In this document: positions 36,334-44,759 of the stretch, in pieces
Numbering within the stretch: position 1 is the first letter of the stretch
How the letters are laid out: every line of letters starts with the position of its first letter
Position numbers and translations under genes: made by a program
The notes under the pieces: model-generated
The model's database searches: none
What the model saw: only the letters and a program-made list of their open reading frames with translations
Told to the model about the DNA's origin: nothing
Assembly: GCA_965116685.1 (NCBI GenBank)
Contig: OZ220707.1
Coordinates: 1,674,001-1,738,000, forward strand
Origin: Bin80 sp965116685
GTDB taxonomy: Bacteria > Bacteroidota > Rhodothermia > Rhodothermales > Bin80
Direction of reading: 5' to 3'
Length of the DNA: 64,000 bases

Positions 36334-37515
36334 ATGCAATCGTCAGCTGTTATCGTAACCAGTCTACGTACGCCGGTTGGAAAGGCAAAACGGGGGGCTC
36401 TTCGCTTTATGCGCCCGGAAGCAATGGGGGCTGAAGCCGTTCGGGCTGCTTTGGATCATACCCCAAATCTGAGTGCAGAAGAAATTGATGATGTTCTCAT
36501 TGGGTGTGCCTTTCCCGAGGGATCCCAGGGCATGAATGTAGGACGCATTATTGCCGGCCGGGCAGGTCTACCTGATTCTGTGCCGGGAGCCACTATCAAT
36601 CGTTTCTGTTCGTCGGGGCTGCAGACCATCGCCATGGCAAACCAGGCAATCGGGTTGGGGCAGGCCGAGTGTATTATCGCAGGAGGGGCGGAAAGTATGA
36701 CCCTCGTCCCTATGAGTGGATATTATTTTCAGCCGGATCCCGAAACAACCGAGCAAAGACCGGAAGTGTATGTTTCGATGGGAAACACGGCAGAGAATCT
36801 GGCACAGAAATACGATATATCTCGCGAAGATCAGGACCTCTTCGCCCTGAGATCTCATGAGCGGGCACTTGCCGCCCAATCGGCAGGCCTTTTTGAAGAG
36901 GAAATTATTCCTCTGGATATAGAGCAAAACAGCTTCCAAAACGGGACTCCTAAAACGGTCAGCTACCAATTCAGTACAGATGAGGGCCCAAGAGCGAACA
37001 CGAGCCTGGAGGCACTCAGTCGCTTGAGGCCAGTCTTTCGAAGCGGGGGCAGTGTAACTGCCGGCAATTCCTCTCAAATGTCTGACGGCGCTGCAGCAAC
37101 TGTCGTGATGTCCGAAGGGATGGCTCAACGTTTAGATGCTGAGCCACTGGCACGTATAGTTGGCTTTGCTGTGGCTGGCGTAGCCCCAGATTTGATGGGA
37201 ATTGGTCCAGTACCGGCCATCAAGAATGTCCTCAAACAGACTGGTCTCAGTCTGGATCAGATTGGATTAGTCGAATTAAACGAAGCGTTTGCTGCGCAGG
37301 CTTTAGCAGTCATCAGGGAAGCAAACCTGGACGAATCTATTGTGAATGTGCAGGGGGGAGCAATTGCCCTGGGACACCCATTGGGATGCACTGGAGCGAA
37401 GTTGACGGCTACTTTACTGCACGCAATGAAACGAGGTGGTATTCGATACGGACTTTGTACAATGTGCATTGGAGGTGGCATGGGCGCAGCAGCCATCTTC
37501 GAGAGCCTGCAATGA
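36334..37515 (+). CDS. fadA: acetyl-CoA C-acyltransferase (thiolase)
   Basis: A 393-residue thiolase that cleaves 3-ketoacyl-CoA in the last step of beta-oxidation. The nucleophile Cys92 is in NRFCSSGLQ, the GHP histidine at 348 in LGHPLGCTGAK, and the second active cysteine at 378 in CIGGGMGAA. ATG 36334 is preferred to the TTG at 36328. Together with the upstream dehydrogenase/hydratase and the FadE 4 kb downstream it completes the cycle. An insertion element separates them from fadE. Confidence 0.93.
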   Translation: MQSSAVIVTSLRTPVGKAKRGALRFMRPEAMGAEAVRAALDHTPNLSAEEIDDVLIGCAFPEGSQGMNVGRIIAGRAGLPDSVPGATINRFCSSGLQTIAMANQAIGLGQAECIIAGGAESMTLVPMSGYYFQPDPETTEQRPEVYVSMGNTAENLAQKYDISREDQDLFALRSHERALAAQSAGLFEEEIIPLDIEQNSFQNGTPKTVSYQFSTDEGPRANTSLEALSRLRPVFRSGGSVTAGNSSQMSDGAAATVVMSEGMAQRLDAEPLARIVGFAVAGVAPDLMGIGPVPAIKNVLKQTGLSLDQIGLVELNEAFAAQALAVIREANLDESIVNVQGGAIALGHPLGCTGAKLTATLLHAMKRGGIRYGLCTMCIGGGMGAAAIFESLQ

Positions 37516-37624
37516 GTCTGGACAGATTTGTCGCTGACAACAACTGTGCGAGCTCTATCCAATCACGATCAGATGATGCAGGACGCGCGGATGGATTATG
37601 CTTGGCGACGGTGAGCGGAACGAT

Positions 37625-38058
37625 TCATGTCGCTCTGGACTGCTTTGAAGTGCTGGGTTTTGCTTTCCGGAATCGCCAACCGTAAAGCATCCTTCCATAA
37701 AAATTAAACCACTTTCGCGCCTCAGCATCGTGAAACGGATACTCGGCTCCGATCTGTCTGGCGGCAGCAAGCCCGGTTACAAAACAGGTCTCTTGGCTGT
37801 TGACCAGCGTGTGCGCTCCACAATGCCATGTATGCTTTTTTCCCTGAATAAAGCCAAACAGCGGAACCAAAAAAGCCAAATGCTTCACATCGTGCACGAT
37901 ATGCTGAAACCACCACCTTTTGACAATCCGATCTTCGTCAATCTTACTGATTGCATTGTAGGTCACCAGGCAGGGCTTGTCTGACTGATTCGCCCATGGC
38001 TGCTGATTGTGCATGATGTAAGTGATTTCGTAGTTGTCAGGCCTTGCACCATACTGCT
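37625..38058 (-). pseudogene. FAD-dependent oxidoreductase, 3' fragment (IS-disrupted)
   Basis: The C-terminal third of the NAD(P)/FAD-dependent oxidoreductase whose 5' part lies at 40034-41027. Reading from the insertion site gives EQYGARPDNYEITYIM through to a stop at 37625. Removing bases 38067-40033 and one copy of the 8-bp duplication restores a single in-frame 475-residue protein. The fragment lacks its start and FAD-binding site, so it is non-functional as it stands. Confidence 0.9.
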
Positions 38059-38066
38059 CTATATAG
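38059..38066. repeat. target-site duplication, left copy
   Basis: CTATATAG directly abuts the left inverted repeat of the insertion element and is repeated exactly at 40034-40041. It is a perfect 8-bp palindromic duplication. Confidence 0.85.
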
Positions 38067-40033
38067 TGCTGGGCAGAAAATACCAAAAATGGCCAATAAT
38101 CTTTGATTCAAGGTCTATGGAGTAGTTTTCGAGAATCGTTTTGGTTGCGAATTTTTAGGATTCAGGTAATTTCTGGGGGGATTTGGGGAGATTACAGGGG
38201 ATCTGGTCCCCTAAGGCAGAATTCTTCGCATCTTTTAGGGGGCAAAAGGTTAACCCTGTTTGGACTTGGGCGTTGAATCTTCAACCATTTCTCTTTTTCA
38301 CATGCGTAAGGTTTTTCAAGCTCAAATGACGATTGGCACCGTTCCCATTGAGGAGATTGAGCTGGATCTCAAGAGTCGGGACGATGTGATTGCCTATCTG
38401 TATGGGGTCCAACAGATCTTCAAGAATCCTCGGACCCGTAAACAGCTTTTTGATCTGATGGACTCCGGCTATAATCCTGGGGTCCGCAAGGATCGTGGAC
38501 GTCCGGGGATGGACCTGTGGAGGATCGTGGTATTGGCGGGCTTGCGTCAAGCGATCCACTGTGACTATGATCGTCTGGCGGTATTGGCCAATGGGTTAAA
38601 GTCCCTTCGCCAGATGATGGGACACAGCGATGCTGACGACACGCAGTACAACCGTCAGACCATCCAGGATAATGTGTCGGGCCTGTCTCCGGAGCTTCTT
38701 GGGCAGATAAATGCTCTGGTGGTGAAACAGGGGCACCAAGCCGTAGGGCACACCGAGGGAGAACTGTTGAAAACACGAGGAGACTCCAAAGTCGTCAAGA
38801 CGAATGTTGAGTTTCCCACGGATGTGCGTCTGATGTGGGATACGATTCGGTGTATGATCCGCAAGTGTGTACGGGTATCGAAGCAGTCGGGGCTTAGGGG
38901 CTGGCGGCAACATGCCTATCTTCAGCGAGAGACGTACAAATTATTTCAATCCATCCGCACGGCTCGGCAGTACAAATCCAACCACGAGGGGGTAGAAGCA
39001 TACCTGGCGTACTGTTGCAAGATTCGGGAGAAAGCGGAACAACTGCTTCGCGATTTGGATGCATTTCTTACGTCGCCCATGGATCAGAACCATGTGGGTC
39101 AACCTTCTGGCTTGGATGCAAAACAGCTGGCTCAGCTGCAGAGTGCAAAGGTTCGGATCGTGGAATTGGTCGCCTATGCGGCGAAATTTGCAGACCAAAT
39201 TGATCGTCGCATTCTGCGGGGAGAAACGATTCCTTCCGAGGAGAAGGTGATGTCTATTTTCAAACCGCATACGTGTTGGATCAAGAAAGGCAAAGTCGGC
39301 GTCGTATGCGAGTTAGGGGTTCCGGTTGCGATGATTGAGGATGAGCATCAATTTGTCTTGGGATACGAAATTATATGGACCGGGACGGACAAGGATGTGG
39401 CCGTATCCTTGATTAAATCGACGCAGGCGATCTACCCAGACGCTCGGAGTTGTTCGTTGGATCGGGGGTTTTACAGTCCAGAAACGTTTGACGAATTGGA
39501 TCAGTTGTTAGAGGTCAACGCAACGCTGAAGAAGGGGCGCTGTACGAAAGAGGAGCAGGAACGTCAGGCAACGGACTCGTTCAAACAAGGACGCAAAGGA
39601 CATTCGGCAGTGGAATCTGCACTGAATAATTTAGGCCAACGAGGATGGGATGTGGTACGTGAAGTGAGCCCAGAGAGCTTTGAGCGGGTTGTAGCTACCG
39701 CCGTCCTGGCGGCCAATCTCCACCGGTTGGGACGTCTGGTTCTCAGCCAAGAACTGAAACGTGCCAAACGCCGACGGCGTGCAGCGTAGGAGATCTCTGA
39801 AGTCGAGTCAAGATATGACCGCGCGTTCGACGCGGATGGCAGAGGTACGTTCAGACTGCACGAAATCTACGGATATAGCATTGCAACACGACAAGAACAA
39901 AGCCAAAAACGGACGCGAAAGGGACCGAATGGACACGGGGCCTCCAAAGTTCGTCATGTCGAGGGGAAAATTGAGGAAACCTCCCAATTTCTACTGAGTC
40001 GAAATTCAAAAAACAGCTATTTTCTGCCAAGCA
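38067..40033. mobile_element. complete ISNCY-like insertion sequence
   Basis: A 1967-bp element. The ends are 16-bp inverted repeats with one mismatch: TGCTGGGCAGAAAATA at the left and, read on the minus strand from the right, TGCTTGGCAGAAAATA. It is flanked by the 8-bp direct repeat CTATATAG and carries one transposase. The insertion splits an FAD-dependent oxidoreductase gene. Intact ends, an intact transposase and a perfect duplication indicate a recent insertion. Confidence 0.9.
38302..39789 (+). CDS. ISNCY-like transposase
   Basis: A 495-residue DDE-type transposase from ATG 38302. The region upstream to 38260 is only an open frame. It shows an N-terminal helical DNA-binding part (RGRPGMDLWRIVVLAGLR), then IFKPHTCWIKKGK, which is characteristic of the ISNCY-type group. 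The catalytic region includes LDRGFYSPETFDELD and a glutamate-containing helix near the C-terminus (VESALNNLGQRG). The C-terminus is basic (KRAKRRRRAA). It is the only gene of the element, between its inverted repeats. Confidence 0.88.
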   Translation: MRKVFQAQMTIGTVPIEEIELDLKSRDDVIAYLYGVQQIFKNPRTRKQLFDLMDSGYNPGVRKDRGRPGMDLWRIVVLAGLRQAIHCDYDRLAVLANGLKSLRQMMGHSDADDTQYNRQTIQDNVSGLSPELLGQINALVVKQGHQAVGHTEGELLKTRGDSKVVKTNVEFPTDVRLMWDTIRCMIRKCVRVSKQSGLRGWRQHAYLQRETYKLFQSIRTARQYKSNHEGVEAYLAYCCKIREKAEQLLRDLDAFLTSPMDQNHVGQPSGLDAKQLAQLQSAKVRIVELVAYAAKFADQIDRRILRGETIPSEEKVMSIFKPHTCWIKKGKVGVVCELGVPVAMIEDEHQFVLGYEIIWTGTDKDVAVSLIKSTQAIYPDARSCSLDRGFYSPETFDELDQLLEVNATLKKGRCTKEEQERQATDSFKQGRKGHSAVESALNNLGQRGWDVVREVSPESFERVVATAVLAANLHRLGRLVLSQELKRAKRRRRAA

Positions 40034-40041
40034 CTATATAG
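40034..40041. repeat. target-site duplication, right copy
   Basis: CTATATAG, identical to 38059-38066, on the right side of the insertion element. Confidence 0.85.
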
Positions 40042-41027
40042 TTGCTTCGGGTCGTCAACGGTTTCGTATCGTTATCCGGGAGAATAGACGCATCCGAGTG
40101 AATCACCGTATGGTTGTGCAACTCGCTTTCATAACGGATAGAGGAAAGAATGTAGCGTTCCAGGTAGCTTGGTTGATCCAAGATCATCAGCGTCTGATTT
40201 GCATTGCAAGCAAAGATTACTTCATCAAACGTTTCTGTGTTTCTGTTCTGATCTTCTACGATGAGACCAGATGGCTCACGATAAACCTTCCGCACGGGCC
40301 GGTTCAGGTAAATTTTATCCTTGAATGGTTCGGCCATTTTCTCGTAGATCCGCCGCGTACCCCGATCCCACGTTTGCATCGGTGTTGCACGTTCGATATT
40401 AAAGAATTCCAGATACCGACAAAACATGGATGCAGGCATATCGAATACGTTCGTGGCCATCAAGAAATTGACCAACATAGGTTTGAGAACCTTGTATCTG
40501 AAATCACCCGAAAAACCACCCAGATTGAGGATAACTCTCATACTGATGTAGTTGAACGGATTCAGTGCATTCAAAAATTTGGACCGGGTATGATTCAGCT
40601 GACCAATCCACTGCAACCGTTTTAGGAGTTTCTGAAATTTCCTGGTTTCCGGTTCCAGTTGCCGACTGATTTCGGAATCAAAGTCGTGCGCGTAGACTTC
40701 ACCATGATACCGCACACTGTAACTGAATTGGGTATCCAGTAACTTGATCCCATGCTGCTCCATAAAAATCAAGATGTGATGGTACACAGACGGGATGCAT
40801 GCCGTCACGGAGATATCAAATGGAATGGAGGTTCCGTCATCTTGTGGCATATCTGCAGTAATTGCATTGCCTCCGACCTGATCTTGTGCTTCGAATACCC
40901 GAAAATCGAATTGCTTAGGTTGCTTGTTCAGTGCCCATGCTGCACCTAAACCCGAAATGCCTGCACCGACAATGGCCACCTTCTTTTTCAGGGGCGGTGC
41001 CTCGCGATATTGTGTCTGCTCCTTCAT
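40034..41027 (-). pseudogene. FAD-dependent oxidoreductase, 5' fragment (IS-disrupted)
   Basis: The N-terminal two thirds of an NAD/FAD-binding oxidoreductase of the amine-oxidase-like COG2907 type. The dinucleotide-binding GAGISG is at residues 21-26, followed by an FEAQDQVGGNA block. The frame continues normally to SNYI, then runs into the element and stops at 40017. The other part is at 37625-38058. The intact protein would be 475 residues and membrane-free. Related proteins often neighbour lipid or cyclopropane fatty acid genes, in keeping with the beta-oxidation neighbourhood. Confidence 0.9.
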
Positions 41028-41156
41028 GGTCTACGAACGGATCCGTGCAGACGACCTCCTGTAAGGCGGGTTTCACAAAGTATCTTCATGGACGAAATTC
41101 AGTTGAAAATTTGACAGGGGGTGTCGTATCTTGATTCGCGCAATAGATGTCTCCAA

Positions 41157-41228
41157 ATGCGTTTGCTCGTTGCAATTTTGTGTCTATGTTTTTCGACCGC
41201 CATTGCCGCGGAAATCGTAAAATTATAA
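41157..41228 (+). other. orphan signal-peptide-like micro-ORF
   Basis: A 23-codon frame MRLLVAILCLCFSTAIAAEIVKL followed by a stop, in the intergenic region before fadE. It looks like a textbook signal peptide with an AIAA cleavage site and only five residues after it. It may be the stump of a deleted secreted-protein gene or a real leader peptide. No ribosome site is convincing. Confidence 0.4.
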
Positions 41229-41424
41229 CTGCTAATCAGAAACGGCTAGGTCAATTACAGGTATCTACCGCCTCGCGTTTCTGGATCAAGATTCCTACCC
41301 AATTCACGTTTCAATCCGTGCGGTGAGTCGGATGGTCCAAAATGGAGTGGGTTCGAATGAATACAGGTTTCCCGAGGTGAACTCCGTTGCAATGTATTTC
41401 AGTGTCGGGATATGATTCAAAGGA

Positions 41425-41441
41425 CCTGATCCGGGATCAGG
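41425..41441. promoter_or_regulatory. perfect palindrome upstream of fadE
   Basis: CCTGATCCGGGATCAGG is an 8-bp perfect inverted repeat with a 1-nt centre, about 90 bases before the fadE start. Size and symmetry fit a dimeric repressor such as a TetR- or GntR-type fatty-acid regulator. A weaker match lies upstream of the FadB-like gene. Apart from the micro-ORF, the rest of 41028-41531 shows no gene. Confidence 0.45.
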
Positions 41442-41531
41442 GAGACGTTCTGGAGCCAGATTTATCTTTTTGATTATGGGATCGTATGAAGGCTGTATAC
41501 CCTGTATTCAATCAAACCCAGCAAGAACTCC

Positions 41532-43982
41532 ATGGAGCAATACGGATATAGCATTCTGACTCTTTGGCAAGGCATTGGTATTGGCTTCATCGGTGCCTTG
41601 CTTCTGGCCTATTTCGGTGCACGCATCTGGATCTGGGGGATCGCCCTGCTTCTGTTGATCTACGCCGCAGGAGCACCACTCTGGCTGATTCTTTCTGCAG
41701 CGGTCCTCACCGTGACCTGGATCGTACCCCCGCTACGCAGGATTTTGTTCACCCGTCCTGTTATGTTGACCATTGATCGAATGGGACTGCTACCAGCGAT
41801 TTCGGAAACCGAACGGGTAGCACTGGAGGCAGGAAAGGTCTGGATAGAGGGGGAATTATTTTCCGGGCACCCGGACTGGACCCGTATTCGGGAGGCACCT
41901 TATCCCAGTCTGAGTTCAGAAGAGCAGCAATTTTTAGATGGTCCCGTCCAAAAGCTATGTGACTTGGTCGATGATTGGAAAGTCTGGGCAGATCGGCAGT
42001 TTCCCGATCAGGCCTGGCAACTGATGCGGCAGGAGAAAATATTTGGGATGATCATTCCCTCAGAGTACGGAGGTCTGGGATTTTCCGCAATGGCAAACAG
42101 TGCGGTCGTGATGAAATTGCAGTCCCATTGCAGTCCGCTCGCAACGACCGTGATGGTGCCCAACTCTCTAGGACCTGCAGAACTGCTCATTCACTATGGG
42201 ACGCAGGCGCAGCGTGAACGATATCTGGAGCGCTTGGCTGCGGGGGAACTCCTGCCGGCGTTTGCACTCACAGAGCCAGGTGCCGGTAGCGATGCAGGAG
42301 CCATACAGGCAAATGGCGTTCTGTTTCAAGACGAGTCCGGACATGTAAACATTCGGCTCAACTGGGAAAAGAGATATATTACGCTATCCACCGTGGCAGA
42401 CGTTCTGGGACTCGCCTTTACGCTAAGAGACCCAGACCATATCCTCGGCCAGCAGGAAGATCTCGGAATCACATGTGCACTGATCCCCTCCGATACTCCA
42501 GGCATCAAGCGGGGACAAAGGCATGATCCGCTGGGGGTTCCTTTTGTGAATGCCCCCTTTGAGGGGCATGATGTAGTCGTACCTCTGGATGCAATTATTG
42601 GGGGGAAAAAAGGGGCGGGAGCTGGATGGAAGATGCTGATGGAAGCGCTGGCAGCTGGACGCGGAGTATCGCTTCCGGCATCTGCCATAGGAGGCTCCAA
42701 GGCCGTTTATCTCGGAGTTTCAGCGCATGCTGCCGTCCGACGCCAGTTTGGACTTCCTATCGGAAAATTTGAAGGTGTTGAAGAGCCGCTGGCACGGATC
42801 GGCGGGTTTGTGTATCTCATGGATGCTGCCCGCATCTATACTCTTGGAGCCATTGACAGTGGAGAAACACCCGCCGTCGTCACTGCGATCCTCAAGTATA
42901 ATTTGACCGAACTGGCCCGCAAGATTGTCAATGACGGGATGGATATTATGGGGGGCAATGCCATTTCGTCCGGCCCGCGCAATATTCTGGCACATCACTA
43001 TATCAGCAATCCCATTGCTATAACGGTGGAGGGAGCAAACATATTGACAAGGACCTTGATGATCTTCGGTCAGGGAGCACTGCGCTGCCACCCCTGGGCA
43101 TACAAGGAAATCATCGCTCTGGGCGAAAAAGATCCTGCTCGTTTTGACCGCGCATTCATCGGGCATATTGGATATGTCGTACGTAATACGGCACGGTGCC
43201 TGATCCTGGGGGTCACGCACGGCCATGTGGCGATAGTCCCCGGTCGTGGGGTTGTGCGGCGATACATCCGGCGGCTGAATTGGGTGTCCGCCTCCTTTGC
43301 GTTCATGGCGGATCTAGCAATGGCCTCCCTGGGTGGTACACTGAAACGAAAAGAAAAAATCACCGGCCGCTTTGCCGATATTTTTTCCTGGATGTATCTG
43401 GCTTCCGCCACACTCCGACGGTTTGAAGCCGAAGGGACGCGCAAGGAAGATCTCCCATATTTCCAATGGGCCATGGAGTATGCCTTTGCCGAAATTCAAA
43501 AATCCTTCGAAGGTTTACTAGCCAACATGAGCGTTCCAGGTTTTACCTGGTGGGTGCGTGGACCGGCATTGCTCTGGCACAGGCTGAACAGCTTCGGGCG
43601 AGGCCCCTCCGACAAGCTGGGGCACAAAGTTGCGAGGCTTATGCAGACACCCGGTCCGCAGCGGAACCGAATTGCTGCAGGAGTTTACCTAGGGGAAGAT
43701 CGTACCCGTGGACTGAGCCGCATGGAGCATGCATTTGGCTTGGTTGCCGGGGTTCGTCCGATTGAAACCAAGGTTTCGAAAGCAGTACGTTCGGGTGCCT
43801 TGGCAAGAAAACCCAAAAATACACGATTCGATCGAGCCCTTGGGGCCGGAATAATTTCTAAAGAAGAGGCCGCACAAATTCAGGAAGCAGCCAAAGCTGC
43901 GTGGCATGCCGTGCAAGTGGATGACTTCGATGAAGCATCGTATTTGCGGCACCATGCATCTAAAAATACTAGTGAACTATGA
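41532..43982 (+). CDS. fadE: long acyl-CoA dehydrogenase, FadE type
   Basis: An 816-residue acyl-CoA dehydrogenase of the FadE class, the same length as the E. coli enzyme (about 814) and much longer than soluble acyl-CoA dehydrogenases. Two or three N-terminal hydrophobic segments (residues about 8-70) anchor it to the inner membrane. The FAD/CoA domains show IPSEYGGLGFS, FALTEPGAGSDAG, then the flavin region and MDIMGGNAI. A C-terminal helical extension (about residues 530-816) is the FadE-specific DUF1974-type domain. It catalyses the first beta-oxidation step. Its stop overlaps the next small membrane gene. Confidence 0.93.
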   Translation: MEQYGYSILTLWQGIGIGFIGALLLAYFGARIWIWGIALLLLIYAAGAPLWLILSAAVLTVTWIVPPLRRILFTRPVMLTIDRMGLLPAISETERVALEAGKVWIEGELFSGHPDWTRIREAPYPSLSSEEQQFLDGPVQKLCDLVDDWKVWADRQFPDQAWQLMRQEKIFGMIIPSEYGGLGFSAMANSAVVMKLQSHCSPLATTVMVPNSLGPAELLIHYGTQAQRERYLERLAAGELLPAFALTEPGAGSDAGAIQANGVLFQDESGHVNIRLNWEKRYITLSTVADVLGLAFTLRDPDHILGQQEDLGITCALIPSDTPGIKRGQRHDPLGVPFVNAPFEGHDVVVPLDAIIGGKKGAGAGWKMLMEALAAGRGVSLPASAIGGSKAVYLGVSAHAAVRRQFGLPIGKFEGVEEPLARIGGFVYLMDAARIYTLGAIDSGETPAVVTAILKYNLTELARKIVNDGMDIMGGNAISSGPRNILAHHYISNPIAITVEGANILTRTLMIFGQGALRCHPWAYKEIIALGEKDPARFDRAFIGHIGYVVRNTARCLILGVTHGHVAIVPGRGVVRRYIRRLNWVSASFAFMADLAMASLGGTLKRKEKITGRFADIFSWMYLASATLRRFEAEGTRKEDLPYFQWAMEYAFAEIQKSFEGLLANMSVPGFTWWVRGPALLWHRLNSFGRGPSDKLGHKVARLMQTPGPQRNRIAAGVYLGEDRTRGLSRMEHAFGLVAGVRPIETKVSKAVRSGALARKPKNTRFDRALGAGIISKEEAAQIQEAAKAAWHAVQVDDFDEASYLRHHASKNTSEL

Positions 43983-44440
43983 TTCTTCTCAAAAATCTGT
44001 TAATAATTCTTCACGTTTTGACGGCATCTGCCTGGTTTGGCCTGAGTCTGCGGTTGGGTAGTCAGGCGAAATTTGCTGTGGCCGGACACCCTGCGGTTGC
44101 CATTGATGGCACTCGTACAATTTCACTCATGGGGATCATGATCTTCGCGACATTTGTGTTCTCTATGAGTCTGCTGATGGTAGGTGGTGGCTATTCGGGG
44201 CAAATTCAATATCACATCGCTTCAGGTTTGATCATTCTCCTTTTGGGGATTCAGTATCTACTCCTGCGCCCGCTCTGGAATTTGCTGCGTAAAGCCATTG
44301 AATCAACCAGTGAGTCCGAGATCTCCGAGCAACCGGGAAGACAGATTGTCTTTCGTGCTCGCTTCATTGCCGTGGTTGCAGGATTCTGTCACCTCTTATG
44401 GTTCACGATTCTGATCCTCATGTTCTGGAACAGATTCTGA
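43979..44440 (+). CDS. four-helix membrane protein, hypothetical
   Basis: A 153-residue protein with four predicted hydrophobic helices: residues about 4-24, 46-70, 78-96 and 128-150. It begins LLIILHVLTASAWFGL, a helix with a histidine typical of small haem-like or copD/DUF2269-type membrane families. Its start overlaps the fadE stop by 4 nt, so it is probably co-translated with fadE. It may help electron transfer or just share the transcript. No function is assigned. Confidence 0.7.
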   Translation: MILLKNLLIILHVLTASAWFGLSLRLGSQAKFAVAGHPAVAIDGTRTISLMGIMIFATFVFSMSLLMVGGGYSGQIQYHIASGLIILLLGIQYLLLRPLWNLLRKAIESTSESEISEQPGRQIVFRARFIAVVAGFCHLLWFTILILMFWNRF

Positions 44441-44520
44441 GGTAAAGCATTCAATCAATCAAGTTCGGGGGACCTCTTAATTTAATGGTACCCCCTGCAT
44501 GTTGAATCTAACCTATATCA

Positions 44521-44715
44521 ATGGCAACTGAACGTATGAACGAAAACTGGCGGCAGGTATGCAGCCAGATTCGATCCATTTGGAACGAGGTTGAATTTGA
44601 GGACAAAGAAATGAAGCGGGCGCGAGGGAATATGCGCAAGATGGTTCAACTCATTCACGATAAGACCGACGAGCCAACAAGCGAGATCTTTCAAAAGATC
44701 AGTGCGATCATCTGA
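44521..44715 (+). CDS. CsbD-like small stress protein
   Basis: A 64-residue helical protein. NENWRQVCSQIRSIWNEV near the N-terminus, then an acidic turn and a KRARGNMRKMVQLIHDK helix, resemble the CsbD general stress family fold. That family has a tryptophan-containing first helix. Sequence identity is modest, so the call is tentative. It lies 80 nt after the membrane protein, and a GGGGGACC/GGTACCCCC hairpin sits in the gap around 44466-44500. Confidence 0.6.
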   Translation: MATERMNENWRQVCSQIRSIWNEVEFEDKEMKRARGNMRKMVQLIHDKTDEPTSEIFQKISAII

Positions 44716-44759
44716 TCGCTTTGCAGAGGTTGAGCCCTGAGGTTCGCCAATCATCTGCG

